Source: Micromonospora sp. WMMD1102
GTDB taxonomy: Bacteria; Actinomycetota; Actinomycetes; Mycobacteriales; Micromonosporaceae
Length of the DNA: 64,000 nucleotides
Reading direction: 5' to 3'
NCBI RefSeq assembly: GCF_029626265.1
Contig: NZ_JARUBN010000001.1
Span: 3,224,001-3,288,000 of the forward strand
This document shows positions 1 to 7,460 of the stretch, in pieces; the stretch's first letter is position 1, and each line of letters begins with the position of its first letter. The notes beneath the pieces were generated by a model. That model was given only the letters and a program-made list of their open reading frames with translations, was not told the origin of the DNA and searched no databases. A program made the position numbers and the translations under genes.

Positions 1-1
1 C

Positions 2-583
2 GAGATGGTGATGCGGGACGCGGAGCGGCGGATCACCGCCGAGGCGTCCGCCGCCGGCCGGGCGCTCGGCCCCGCCGAACTCGTCCGGACGCTGATGGTC
101 CAGATCCTGCCGCTGGACGAGCCCCGCCGACTCGAAGGCCACGTCACGCTCGCCTTCCTCGCCTACGCCGCCGTCAAGCCGGCCATCGCCGAAGGGCTGC
201 GCGGCAACGCCGGCCAGCTGCGGGCCTTCGTCGCCGACCAGATCCGCGCGGTGCAGGCCGGCAGTGACAGGGCGGCCCGGATCGATCCGGCCCACGCCGC
301 CACCGCGCTGCTCGCCCTGGTCGACGGACTCGGCATCCACGTCCTCGGTCGGCACTACACCGGTGAGAAGGCGGTCGCCGTCCTCGACGCCCACCTCGGA
401 CTCCTCTTCGGCGAGCCGGTCCAGGAACTCCCCGGAGCCGTCGTCGGCGCAGATCGTAAGGGTGAGCCGTCGCGGGACCGGCTGGTGCCGCACGGTGTGT
501 CCGGCGAGCCGCCGCCCCGGTCGCGGCGGACGACGAGCGGGACCGTCCACTCGGACGACGACCGCGCCCCGAGTGAGCCGTAA
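2..583 (+). CDS. TetR-type regulator, C-terminal part (5' end outside window)
   Basis: The reading frame is open at the window edge, so the N-terminal DNA-binding helices are missing. What remains is an all-helical, Ala/Leu-rich segment (for example ALLALVDGLGIHVLGR near residue 100) of the kind found in the ligand-binding/dimerisation half of TetR repressors (BetI-like C-terminal domain). After about residue 145 the sequence becomes a charged, low-complexity tail. It ends 23 bases before the AAC(3)-like gene, in the same direction, so it may regulate it. The family call rests on general helix pattern only, because no HTH is visible. Confidence 0.6.
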   Translation, partial: EMVMRDAERRITAEASAAGRALGPAELVRTLMVQILPLDEPRRLEGHVTLAFLAYAAVKPAIAEGLRGNAGQLRAFVADQIRAVQAGSDRAARIDPAHAATALLALVDGLGIHVLGRHYTGEKAVAVLDAHLGLLFGEPVQELPGAVVGADRKGEPSRDRLVPHGVSGEPPPRSRRTTSGTVHSDDDRAPSEP

Positions 584-606
584 CCGCCGGCGTCTACACT
601 GCCCGC

Positions 607-1407
607 GTGGAGCAGACGTCGCCGCACACGGTCCACTCGCTCGCGTCCGACCTGCGCCGACTCGGCCTCACGGCGGGCGACGTCGTCCTGCTGCACTCGT
701 CGATGCGCAGCCTGGGGTTCGTCGCCGGCGGGCCGCAGGCGGTCGTGCAGGCGTTGCTGGACGTGCTCGGCCCCGACGGGACGCTCGTCGTGCCCACCCA
801 CACCCCGGACAACAGCGATCCCGCCGGCTGGCGCAACCCGCCGGTCCCGCCCGCCTGGTGGGCGGAGATCCGGGACCGGATGCCGGGCTTCGACCCGGCC
901 CGTACGCCGAGCCGGTGGATGGGCGTCGTCGCCGAGACGGTGCGCAGCTGGCCCGACGCGGTGCGCAGCAGCCACCCGCAGGTCTCCTGCGCCGCGCTGG
1001 GCCGGCACGCCGACGAGATCGTCGGCTCCCATCCGCTCGACGACCCGCACGGCGAGCGGTCACCGCTCGGTGCGGTCAACCGGCTTGACGGCAGGGTGCT
1101 CCTGCTCGGCTGCGATCACGGCTCGAACACCTCGCTGCACCTGGCCGAGACGCGGCAGGAGGCACCGCCACGCAGTACCGCCGGGGCGTCCGTGCTCGGC
1201 CGGTACGGCGTCCGCCAGTGGCTGACCTGGGACGAGGTGGTCGCGGACGAGACCGACTTCGCGCGGCTCGGCGCGGCGTTCGACGCGACCGGTGCGGTGT
1301 CGGTCGGCCGGGTCGGCGAGGCGACCGGGCGGCTGATGTCGCAGCGGTCCCTGGTGGACTTCGGCACGGCCTGGCTCGCGGCCAACCGCGGCGCCGTACT
1401 GTCGTGA
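607..1407 (+). CDS. AAC(3)-family N-acetyltransferase
   Basis: The 266-residue product matches the aminoglycoside 3-N-acetyltransferase family (Antibiotic_NAT fold) over its full usual length. Family features seen are the N-terminal LLHSSMRSLGFVAGG segment, the GTLVVPTHTP strand near residue 60, the SSHPQVSCAALG region and the GRVLLLGCDHGSNTSLHLAE segment near residue 160. Enzymes of this family transfer acetyl from acetyl-CoA to the 3-amino group of 2-deoxystreptamine antibiotics, though many chromosomal members have other or unknown substrates. The start is GTG at 607. It follows the TetR-like gene closely. Resistance function is an inference. Confidence 0.85.
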   Translation: MEQTSPHTVHSLASDLRRLGLTAGDVVLLHSSMRSLGFVAGGPQAVVQALLDVLGPDGTLVVPTHTPDNSDPAGWRNPPVPPAWWAEIRDRMPGFDPARTPSRWMGVVAETVRSWPDAVRSSHPQVSCAALGRHADEIVGSHPLDDPHGERSPLGAVNRLDGRVLLLGCDHGSNTSLHLAETRQEAPPRSTAGASVLGRYGVRQWLTWDEVVADETDFARLGAAFDATGAVSVGRVGEATGRLMSQRSLVDFGTAWLAANRGAVLS

Positions 1408-1468
1408 CCCCGCCCGGCCGAGCTCGGACACCACTCGGCGGCACCGCCGCCCGGCGCTCCGGCGGACG

Positions 1469-2179
1469 TCAGTCCCGGACGCAGACGTATCCGGCGTAGG
1501 TGGCCGGGTCCCGGCTCGGCGTCGCCTCGACGATCCGGAAACCGGCCCGTTCCAGCATCGGTTCCAGCAGCCAGTTGAAGGTGCTGTACTCGGTGCGGAT
1601 GTGGGTGGCCAGTTCGGCCCGGGTCCAGCCGTCGGCACTCGACCCGGCCGCCCCGGCCAGCCAGGTCTCGAACTGTTGCGCCACCTGCCCCGGCTCGAAG
1701 GTGTAGACGAGGTCGCGCAGCAGCAGCACCCCGCCCGGCCGGAGCAGGTCGGCGACCTGGGTCAACGCGACCGCCTTCCAGAAGTCCGGCAACTGGTGCA
1801 GCGCGTGCCGGCTGTAGACCAGGTCGGCCGGTGGTCCCTGGTGGTGGTAGCCGAGGAACCCGGCCCGGACCACCTCGACGTTGGCCAGGCCGGCGCGCGC
1901 GGCGTCGGCCCGCAGCCGGGCCAGCATCGCCGCCGAGACGTCCACCGCCACCACCCGCCGGCACAGCGGCGCGGCGGCCAGGGTGAGCCGGCCGGTGCCG
2001 GCGCCGAGGTCGACGAGCGTGGCGTCGCCGTGCAGCCCGTGCCGGCGCAGGATCTCCAGGTCGGACCCCGGGTCGTGGCCGGCCTTGCGGTCGTAGCCGT
2101 CGACGTAGGTCGGGTCGAGGTGCTCCGGGCCGGCGTACGCCAGCTCGTCGAGCCACCAGTCGGGGCGCCGCCCGTCCAT
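1469..2179 (-). CDS. class I SAM-dependent methyltransferase
   Basis: The 236-residue protein carries SAM motif I (VDLGAGTGRLTLAAA, about residue 58), the acidic end of strand 2 (VVAVDVSAAMLARLR), and the motif around LLRPGGVLLLRDLVY. This is the Rossmann-like fold of small-molecule methyltransferases. The substrate cannot be read from the sequence. The start is ATG at 2179. It converges on the AAC(3)-like gene, with 61 bases between the two stops, and has no obvious operon partner. Confidence 0.8.
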   Translation of the reverse strand: MDGRRPDWWLDELAYAGPEHLDPTYVDGYDRKAGHDPGSDLEILRRHGLHGDATLVDLGAGTGRLTLAAAPLCRRVVAVDVSAAMLARLRADAARAGLANVEVVRAGFLGYHHQGPPADLVYSRHALHQLPDFWKAVALTQVADLLRPGGVLLLRDLVYTFEPGQVAQQFETWLAGAAGSSADGWTRAELATHIRTEYSTFNWLLEPMLERAGFRIVEATPSRDPATYAGYVCVRD

Positions 2180-2470
2180 CCGTCTCCTCCGTCCGCGCCC
2201 CGGCCCGTCCGGTACCTGCTGCCCGGGGCGAGGCGCCAGTATCGCCGCCGTGGCCGGGCGGGGACAGCCGATTTACCGCCGCCAGCGTCGGCCGCTCTCC
2301 ACCGGAGGCGGGTCGTGGTTGTTGTGCCAACCCATGAGACGGGCCAACCGCGTCTGGTGGTGGCGGGGTTGTGCGGGCTGCTGTCGGGTCGGCGGGGCCG
2401 TCGCGTGTGGGGTGCCGGGCCTGGGCGCGGGTGGTGCGCGGCTGGTTGCCGGGCGTGGGTGCGGTGGTGG

Positions 2471-2857
2471 TTATCGGGTGGCGCGTTTGCGGGGTGGTGG
2501 CTGGTTGGTATCGGTGAGTCGTACGTATCGGCGGCGGGTGTTGTGGCGGTCGGAGTCTCCGACGGCTTGGGCCAGTTCCTCCCAGGATGGCCGCTGCCCT
2601 TCTGGGAGGGCTCGGGCCAGGATGAGGGCTTGGTCGCTGGCTTGTGCGGCGGTGCGGGCGAGTTGGGCCAGGGTGGATGCCAACCGGAGGGCCTGGGCGG
2701 GGTCGGTGGTGGCGGTGGTGGCCTCGGGTAGCTGGCTGATGGTGTGGGCCATGTCGGTGGTGAGTTGGTCGATCCGGGCTGCTGTCTCGGCGCGGTGGGT
2801 GGCTTGTTGCCGGGCGGCGATGACGGCCGGGTCTTTGTCGATGGGGTTGCTCGGCAT
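2471..2857 (-). CDS. small helical hypothetical protein
   Basis: The product is 128 residues and unrecognised. It is predicted mostly helical, with a central Ala/Thr/Gln-rich stretch (TDMAHTISQLPEAT) and a basic C-terminus ending PPPRKRATR. I chose ATG 2857 because GGAAGGA lies just upstream, although the frame is open further. It is the last gene of the leftward block. It lies 69 bases past the stop of the neighbour at 2927, behind a strong hairpin, so it may be transcribed mainly by readthrough. Confidence 0.6.
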   Translation of the reverse strand: MPSNPIDKDPAVIAARQQATHRAETAARIDQLTTDMAHTISQLPEATTATTDPAQALRLASTLAQLARTAAQASDQALILARALPEGQRPSWEELAQAVGDSDRHNTRRRYVRLTDTNQPPPRKRATR

Positions 2858-2884
2858 GGTGGTTGTCCTTCCTGGAAGCCGGTG

Positions 2885-2910
2885 CCCGGCCACCTGGTGT
2901 GGTGGCCGGG
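2885..2910 (-). terminator. 10-bp perfect hairpin between genes
   Basis: CCCGGCCACC and GGTGGCCGGG form a perfect 10-bp stem with a six-base loop, just past the stop of the gene at 2927-3520. There is no T run, which is usual for actinomycete terminators. It could also be the leader hairpin of the next gene. Confidence 0.55.
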
Positions 2911-2926
2911 CGCGGGGCGGGTTGGA

Positions 2927-3520
2927 TTACTGGCTGGTGGGCGGGTTGGGTAGGTGGATGTCCCGTTCGGTGGCCACGTCGGCGACGACGGCGGCCAGGT
3001 GGTTGCAGCGGGTGATGTGGTGGCCGGCGTTGTGGGCCCAGACCTTGGCGGGGTCGGTGGAGTGGGGGTCGGGTTCCACGTCGGGGACGCGTCGGGCCAG
3101 GTCGTGGGCGTCCCGGACGGCGGTGGCGTGGATGTCGATGAGGTCGGCGGTGGGGGTGGTGGTGTAGAACTCGGGGAACTGTTGCTGCCAGCGGCCGGTG
3201 GTGGTGATCTCGGTTGGGTGGGCCACGGTTGCCGGGTTGGCGCTGGTCCGGGCCTGTTCGACGTACGGCTCCTCGGCGGTGGCCAGGGATCGCTGGCAGC
3301 AGGGGTCGGGGGTGCCGGTGAGTGGGCCGCAGTGCTTGCAGGGGGTGGGCTGGCGGTCGGGGGTGCCCCGGTGGCACCGGCCGCATCGGTTGTTCCACAT
3401 GGTGGGGGGCTCGGGGAGCGTGCGTCCGCAGCCGTTGCAGGAGTAGGTGGGGGCGGGGGTGAGCAGGTCCAGGAGGTCGCTCTGGCCGGTCGGTGGGGGG
3501 ATGTTGAACAGGGTGTTCAT
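2927..3520 (-). CDS. Cys-rich zinc-ribbon hypothetical protein
   Basis: The 197-residue protein is of unknown function. Its N-terminal third carries CxxC-type pairs (CNGCGRTLPEP near residue 28, CGRCHRG near 46, CKHCG and CC near 62-75), most simply read as two zinc ribbons. The C-terminal half is helical with several His residues (HNAGHHITRCNHL). A related CxxCGRxLPEP opening is seen in the next gene upstream, 3653-4099, so the two are probably paralogous at their N-termini. ATG 3520 is preceded by the shared leader. The frame stays open upstream, but the promoter layout argues against an earlier start. Confidence 0.7.
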   Translation of the reverse strand: MNTLFNIPPPTGQSDLLDLLTPAPTYSCNGCGRTLPEPPTMWNNRCGRCHRGTPDRQPTPCKHCGPLTGTPDPCCQRSLATAEEPYVEQARTSANPATVAHPTEITTTGRWQQQFPEFYTTTPTADLIDIHATAVRDAHDLARRVPDVEPDPHSTDPAKVWAHNAGHHITRCNHLAAVVADVATERDIHLPNPPTSQ

Positions 3521-3530
3521 GCCGGTGGTG

Positions 3531-3613
3531 CTCCGTTCGTCTGGCGTCCGCGCGGGGTAGTGGATCCCGCCCAATGTGGTCAATACCGTATCAGATGGTC
3601 TTTTTGACCACAA
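3531..3613 (-). promoter_or_regulatory. promoter-operator-leader cassette, copy 1
   Basis: Reading leftward: -35 TTGTGG (3613-3608), 17-base spacer, -10 TACGGT (3590-3585), half-site GACCACA (3581-3575) at the expected start of transcription, leader hairpin GCGGGATCCACTACCCCGC (3570-3552), then CCAGACGAACGGAG (3544-3531) ahead of the start codon. An imperfect palindrome of GTGGTC/GACCAT halves (3611-3595) overlaps the -35 and spacer. The same order recurs in front of four more genes in this block. Confidence 0.75.
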
Positions 3614-3652
3614 GCGGGTGCCCCGATCGGATGGCCGGGGCGCCCGGGGCGG

Positions 3653-4099
3653 TCAGTGGAGCCGGGGAGACATCGACCTCCAGCGCCGCACTTCCTCTTC
3701 CGGGTCGGTCTCGACCGGCATCAGGTCTCGCATGTAGAGCACCTTCTTGATGGCCGCCATCTCCTCCGGGTCCACCGGGTGGTCGTCGGCGGCCATCCCG
3801 GACAGGTACTCATACAGGCCCTGGACCACGTAGCCGGGCTGCACGGTCATCCAGTAGACCCGCCCCTCGGGCATGGTCAGGTCCGGTGCGCAGACCCGGC
3901 AGCAGTTCCCCCTGGCCGACGGGTCCAGGGTGGTTCCGCAGTCTCGGCACGGAACTCCACCCCCGTCCTCGGTGCCCCACAGACAGGTGCCGCAGGCGCC
4001 CATGAAGAGCGTGCCGGGCTCGGGTAGGCGGCGGCCGCACACTGGGCAGTTCTCGTGCTTGTGGGCCTGGTCGGTGTCGTTGGTGACGTTGTCGCTCAT
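3653..4099 (-). CDS. Cys-rich hypothetical protein
   Basis: The 148-residue protein has CPVCGRRLPEP (residue 18), CGTCLWG, CRDCGTTLDP and CCRVCAP within its first 75 residues. This suggests two zinc-binding ribbons. It is followed by an acidic helical C-terminus (MPVETDPEEEVRRW). The N-terminal ribbon resembles that of the downstream neighbour at 2927-3520. ATG 4099 is set by the leader layout. No enzymatic motif is visible. Confidence 0.7.
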   Translation of the reverse strand: MSDNVTNDTDQAHKHENCPVCGRRLPEPGTLFMGACGTCLWGTEDGGGVPCRDCGTTLDPSARGNCCRVCAPDLTMPEGRVYWMTVQPGYVVQGLYEYLSGMAADDHPVDPEEMAAIKKVLYMRDLMPVETDPEEEVRRWRSMSPRLH

Positions 4100-4109
4100 G
4101 ATGCTTCCG

Positions 4110-4183
4110 TTTTCGTCTGGTCCGGGGTAGTGATCCCCGATCACTGTGGTCAATGACATAACCCGTGGTCGATCCCACCACAA
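4110..4183 (-). promoter_or_regulatory. promoter-operator-leader cassette, copy 2
   Basis: Reading leftward: -35 TTGTGG (4183-4178), 17-base spacer, -10 TATGTC (4160-4155), half-site GACCACA (4151-4145), leader hairpin CGGGGATCACTACCCCG (4139-4123), then a CCAGACGAAAACGGA variant. The palindrome over the -35 is GTGGTC-N5-CACCAC (4165-4181 on the plus strand), with one arm imperfect. Confidence 0.75.
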
Positions 4184-4222
4184 CCGTGAAGGGTCGGACG
4201 ACCAGTTGGGTCCTTGGGGGAC

Positions 4223-4257
4223 CGCCCCGGGGCCGGCACGGTGCCGGCCCCGGGGCG
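4223..4257 (-). terminator. terminator hairpin after the 4264-5151 gene
   Basis: CGCCCCGGGGCCGGCAC is followed by its exact complement 17 bases long, directly downstream of the stop at 4264 and upstream of the next promoter. This separates the two transcription units. Confidence 0.7.
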
Positions 4258-4263
4258 GGTGTG

Positions 4264-5151
4264 TCAGTGCCGGACGAACCAGAGCGGCAGACCGGTTCGT
4301 GAGGCCCGGTCGGCCAGCACTCGGCGGGCCGTACGCTCGGCCGTCTCCCAGGCATTGATCCCCTCCCGCAGGCGCGGGGCCATGATCTCCGGCCACTGCT
4401 CGGCGGTGGCTACGCTGCGGTCCGGCCACACCAGACCGGGGCCGGCGCTGATCTGGACCGTCCGCCCCTCGGCGTAGGTCACGGTCACGATCACCGCCGC
4501 GCGGACACCCCTCATGTCCTCGGCGCTGGCGTCCGGGTAACGGGCCAGGATCGCCGCCGCCAGGCTGGTTACGTCCCAGACGGTCAACTCCTCCACCGGC
4601 GGCAGGCTCTGGCCTGCCGGCACTGGAGGGGCAAGGGGTCCCAGCCCGTGGTTGATCACCGTCACCCGGCGCGAGAAGCCGCCGTCGGTCCGCTCGTCGA
4701 CCACCCTGACCAGGTGGGCGGATTCCGGCCCCCGCGCCCCCGGGGGCGCCCACAGCTTGGCCCGTGCCGGGGCCAGGACGACACCCTCCCGGTAGCCCTT
4801 GTTCGGCAGGGTGGTGGGCCGCTTGGGGTGGGCACCTACCCATCCGGTGACCGCGCTCTGCGGGTGGTCGCCGGCAAGTAGAGCCCAGGCGAACCGCCCC
4901 GGGTAGCGGCTTGCCGGGGTCAGTTTTGCCGCCACCAGGTTGCCGGCAAGGTCGAACAGGGCCGGAAACGGGGCCACTCCCCCGGCCTGGGAGATCTCGG
5001 CGTTTCGGCGGTGCAGGGCGGCGGTGATCTCATCGGCCCAGCGGGCCAGTTCCGCGTCTGGTCCCGTCCGGTGGCGTCCGGCCCGGCGGGCGGCGTGGTC
5101 GGCGGCGCGCTGGTAGTCCCGGGCCCGGTCCGGGTTGTGGTGCTCGCTCAT
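4264..5151 (-). CDS. hypothetical protein, 295 residues
   Basis: I do not recognise this protein. The N-terminus is charged and helical (DYQRAADHAARRAGRHR). The middle holds a compact domain (FAWALLAGDHPQSAVTGWVGAHP) and a beta-rich stretch (RRVTVINHGLGPLAPPVP), and the C-terminal 100 residues are helical. It has no signal peptide, membrane segment or Cys cluster, unlike its neighbours. ATG 5151 has GGAG 7 bases upstream and is preceded by two CACTACC-loop hairpins rather than the full promoter cassette, so it may be co-transcribed with 5255-5776. Confidence 0.65.
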   Translation of the reverse strand: MSEHHNPDRARDYQRAADHAARRAGRHRTGPDAELARWADEITAALHRRNAEISQAGGVAPFPALFDLAGNLVAAKLTPASRYPGRFAWALLAGDHPQSAVTGWVGAHPKRPTTLPNKGYREGVVLAPARAKLWAPPGARGPESAHLVRVVDERTDGGFSRRVTVINHGLGPLAPPVPAGQSLPPVEELTVWDVTSLAAAILARYPDASAEDMRGVRAAVIVTVTYAEGRTVQISAGPGLVWPDRSVATAEQWPEIMAPRLREGINAWETAERTARRVLADRASRTGLPLWFVRH

Positions 5152-5163
5152 GGTGTCTCCTGT

Positions 5164-5239
5164 GCTCGTCTGGCGGTACCGGGCGGGTAGTGAGGCCGCC
5201 CGGGTGATGTTGGTGGGCGCCCCGGCCGGTAGTGGCCGG
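5164..5239 (-). promoter_or_regulatory. tandem CACTACC-loop leader hairpins
   Basis: Two hairpins lie between the 5255 stop and ATG 5151. The distal one (5239-5222) is CCGGCC-ACTACC-GGCCGG. The proximal one (5203-5179) has an 8-bp stem CCGGGCGG/CCGCCCGG with CCTCACTAC in the loop and is followed by CCAGACGAG and GGAG. No -10/-35 or GTGGTC palindrome is present here, so only the leader half of the cassette is kept. Confidence 0.6.
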
Positions 5240-5254
5240 TCCGGGACGCGGGTG

Positions 5255-5776
5255 TCAGGACAGCGGGGCGCCGTCCACGGTGATCACGTCGGCGGTGCCG
5301 ATAGGCATCCGCCACCCCTGGGGGGTGAGTACGGTCAGTGCCCGGCTGGTCCGGTGGACGATGTTGGCGGTCAACTGGTGGGCGTTGCCGTCCTGACCCC
5401 GGTAGACGATGACGCTAGCGCCGGGCTGGAACACCTGGTCGGTGGGGCCGGTTTCGTTGGCGTCCGTCTCGGCACGGCGGAAAATCTCGTCCTCGATGAG
5501 TTCCAGCGGGTAGTGGGTGGCCGGCACCTGCTGGCCCCGCTCGATGGTGGAGAAGGCGTGGGCGCGCAGGCTTTCCAGGGTGTCGGGGTTCATCCCCCGC
5601 ATGCGGCGGGAGATCTCCACCCGGACCGCGTTGAAGGGCCGGTCCAGGTAGGGCACCCCGTCCTTGGTCAGGGCGTTGAGGCTGTTGTATGCCCGGCACA
5701 GGTAGGTGGCGCTCATACCGCAGAGGTGGGGGTCGATGGCGGTTGCCGGCGGGTTGATGGGGGTTGCCTGGATCAC
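5255..5776 (-). CDS. hypothetical protein, 173 residues
   Basis: Unrecognised. The N-terminal half is helical with basic patches (VRVEISRRMRGMNPDTLESLRAHAF). The C-terminal half looks like a small beta-barrel (SVIVYRGQDGNAHQLTANIVHRTSRALTVLT). GTG 5776 is chosen because the GGAG of the shared leader sits seven bases upstream. It is a single-gene unit with its own promoter cassette. Confidence 0.65.
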   Translation of the reverse strand: MIQATPINPPATAIDPHLCGMSATYLCRAYNSLNALTKDGVPYLDRPFNAVRVEISRRMRGMNPDTLESLRAHAFSTIERGQQVPATHYPLELIEDEIFRRAETDANETGPTDQVFQPGASVIVYRGQDGNAHQLTANIVHRTSRALTVLTPQGWRMPIGTADVITVDGAPLS

Positions 5777-5781
5777 GGGTG

Positions 5782-5864
5782 CTCCGTTCGTCTGGCTTGT
5801 GTGCGGGGCAGTGACTCCCGCTCGCTGTGGTCGCGACTGTAGGAGGTGGTCTTTGGGACCATGG
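5782..5864 (-). promoter_or_regulatory. promoter-operator-leader cassette, copy 3
   Basis: Reading leftward: degenerate -35 CCATGG (5864-5859), 17-base spacer, -10 TACAGT (5841-5836), half-site GACCACA (5832-5826), leader hairpin GCGGGAGTCACTGCCCCGC (5821-5803), then CCAGACGAACGGAG (5795-5782). The palindrome is GTGGTC-N5-GACCAT (5846-5862 on the plus strand). Confidence 0.75.
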
Positions 5865-5959
5865 GTTTATTGCTGGTGAGGGCAGGGTGCCGGAGCCAAC
5901 CGACCCGGGACGCCCGGGAGCTCGGCACAGTGGGGCCGGGCCTTTGCTGTGTCAGGGGT

Positions 5960-5994
5960 GCGCCCCCGGGCCGGCCGGACCGGCCCGGGGGCGC
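5960..5994 (-). terminator. 15-bp terminator hairpin
   Basis: GCGCCCCCGGGCCGG and its exact complement enclose a five-base loop about 55 bases past the stop at 6049. This ends the 6049-6507 unit before the next promoter. Confidence 0.75.
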
Positions 5995-6048
5995 GGGTGG
6001 GTCAGAGCGTGTCGTACGGGTCGTAGCCGTTGCGCCGCTGACGCAGGT

Positions 6049-6507
6049 TCAGGCGTGGCGGCGGCACAGGTGACGTACGTCCTCGGGGGCCGACGGCGCC
6101 GGCCGGTCCTTGCCGTTGCTGTCGATCAGGTGCAGGCGCAGCGTGGCCACCCGGGGCAGCGCGCACGGGCCGTGGTCGGGCAGCCCGGGGTAGACCACGC
6201 CGTACTCAAGCCGGTCGGTGCACAGGCCGAGCAGCAGTGCGTCGCTGCCGCCCTGGCGGGTGATGGCGGCCAGTACCAGTTCTGCCGGATAGTCGCCCAC
6301 CTCCGGCAGGCTTCGCTGTCCCCGCTGCCCCATCCTGTAGAGGTCGTGGGGCTCCAGGTCGGCCAGCCGCCGTGCGATCTCCAGTTCCGGGGCCAGCAGG
6401 ATGCCGGCCGGGCTGTGCCCGCCCCGGACCTTGTCCAGGGCCCAGTGGTAGGCGCTGGACAAGGTCTGGGGGCTCATGTCGGCCAGGGTGGTGCCGAACG
6501 TGCTCAT
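6049..6507 (-). CDS. hypothetical protein, 152 residues
   Basis: Unrecognised soluble protein. It begins with a helical region (SPQTLSSAYHWALDKVRGG, then EIARRLADLEPHDLYRMGQRG), continues with a short beta segment (LEYGVVYPGLPDHGPCALPRV) and ends VRHLCRRHA. ATG 6507 has GGAG five bases upstream. It is a single-gene unit between its own cassette and a strong terminator. Confidence 0.65.
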   Translation of the reverse strand: MSTFGTTLADMSPQTLSSAYHWALDKVRGGHSPAGILLAPELEIARRLADLEPHDLYRMGQRGQRSLPEVGDYPAELVLAAITRQGGSDALLLGLCTDRLEYGVVYPGLPDHGPCALPRVATLRLHLIDSNGKDRPAPSAPEDVRHLCRRHA

Positions 6508-6520
6508 GGTTCTCCGATCT

Positions 6521-6601
6521 CGTTTCGTCTGGCTTCCGTGCGGGGCAGTGACTCCCGCGCGCTGTGGTCACTACTGTAACTCGTGGTCGCTACGACCACA
6601 A
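6521..6601 (-). promoter_or_regulatory. promoter-operator-leader cassette, copy 4 (perfect palindrome)
   Basis: Reading leftward: -35 TTGTGG (6601-6596), 17-base spacer, -10 TACAGT (6578-6573), half-site GACCACA (6569-6563), leader hairpin GCGGGAGTCACTGCCCCGC (6558-6540), then CCAGACGAAACGAG. The palindrome is perfect here: GTGGTCG-CTA-CGACCAC (6583-6599), which gives the best definition of the operator. Confidence 0.8.
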
Positions 6602-6677
6602 GGGCGAATCTGTTATCCGCCCTGACCAGCGCAAACCCGCTCCACGAGGCGGCTCGTCGGGCGCGGGATTGCGCCGG

Positions 6678-6890
6678 TCACCCCGTGACGACAGTCCCCG
6701 AGCCAGACTCCAACCGCTCCATCCGCCAGGCCCCGACCCCCTCGGCCTCGCCGACGGCACGCAGGTTCAGCCGCCGACACAGGTCACAGACCCCGGTCGC
6801 CTCCACCCGCAACACCTGTCCGCAACCCCAGACCGGCAGGCCCGGGTCCATCACCCGAGCCCGGCAGCCACAGACACGAAACGCCACCAT
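6678..6890 (-). CDS. small Cys-containing protein (tentative)
   Basis: A 70-residue frame starts at ATG 6890 after a G-rich Shine-Dalgarno. It contains FRVCGCRARV, VWGCGQV and GVCDLCRRL, arranged like a zinc-binding site. It overlaps the tail of the frameshifted gene at 6784-7450 and could instead be that gene's true C-terminus after a second frameshift. It reads more like a protein than the competing frame does. Confidence 0.45.
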   Translation of the reverse strand: MVAFRVCGCRARVMDPGLPVWGCGQVLRVEATGVCDLCRRLNLRAVGEAEGVGAWRMERLESGSGTVVTG

Positions 6891-7450
6891 GTCCCCCCGC
6901 CGAAACGTCCACCGTGACCGTCCGTTCCCCACCAACGGCACGGCGACCAGAGTCGGTCACGTCCCCGTCCGCGTCGAACCAGCCGGCGGCCTCACACCGC
7001 CGGGCCACGTCCCACGGCCCGGCACCCACCCAGTTGCCGCCACGGTTGATCACCGACACGATCAGCCGGGCCTGCTCGAACGTCGGGGAGCCGTCAGCGG
7101 CCCGCAGCGCCGCCCGGCGCGTTTCGTACTCCCGGTAAGCCCGGCGGCCGTCCTCGACCAGGGCCTCCTCGTGGCAGTCCTCGACCAGCCGCCGCCGGCC
7201 GGCCGGCCTCCCGGGAGACAGCCTCAGCCGCCTCGGCCGTCTGCCGGTCGGCCCGTAGCCGGGCCCGGCAGCTCGCACAGAACTGGGCGTAGGTGCTGGC
7301 CTCCACCTGCACATCGGTGCGCAGATCGGAGGCATCCAGCAAGATCGTCTGCTTGCACCGTGCGTGTGGGGCACCGTCGGACCCGGCCACCGCATGGAAG
7401 TTGAGGGAGCGGCTGCTGGCCTTGCGGGCATACCTGATGTCGCTGCTCAT
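6784..7450 (-). pseudogene. hypothetical gene split by a frameshift
   Basis: The N-terminal part starts at ATG 7450 (MSSDIRYARKASSRSL), has CxxC-like residues (FCASCRARL near residue 60) and reads to about SREAGRPAA. At a repeated GGCC tract near 7190-7206 the protein-like signal jumps to another frame, which continues LVEDCHEEALVEDGRRAYREYE and GGNWVGAGPWDVARRCEAAGWF. Either the gene is broken or the GGCC run is a sequencing error. The product is unrecognised. The N-terminal part follows promoter-leader copy 5. Confidence 0.55.
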
Positions 7451-7460
7451 GGGTGGTGCT

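Noticed and set aside
1116..3398. A 760-codon minus-strand frame.
   Set aside because: It crosses the methyltransferase and several small genes in another frame and is Pro/Arg/His low-complexity sequence.
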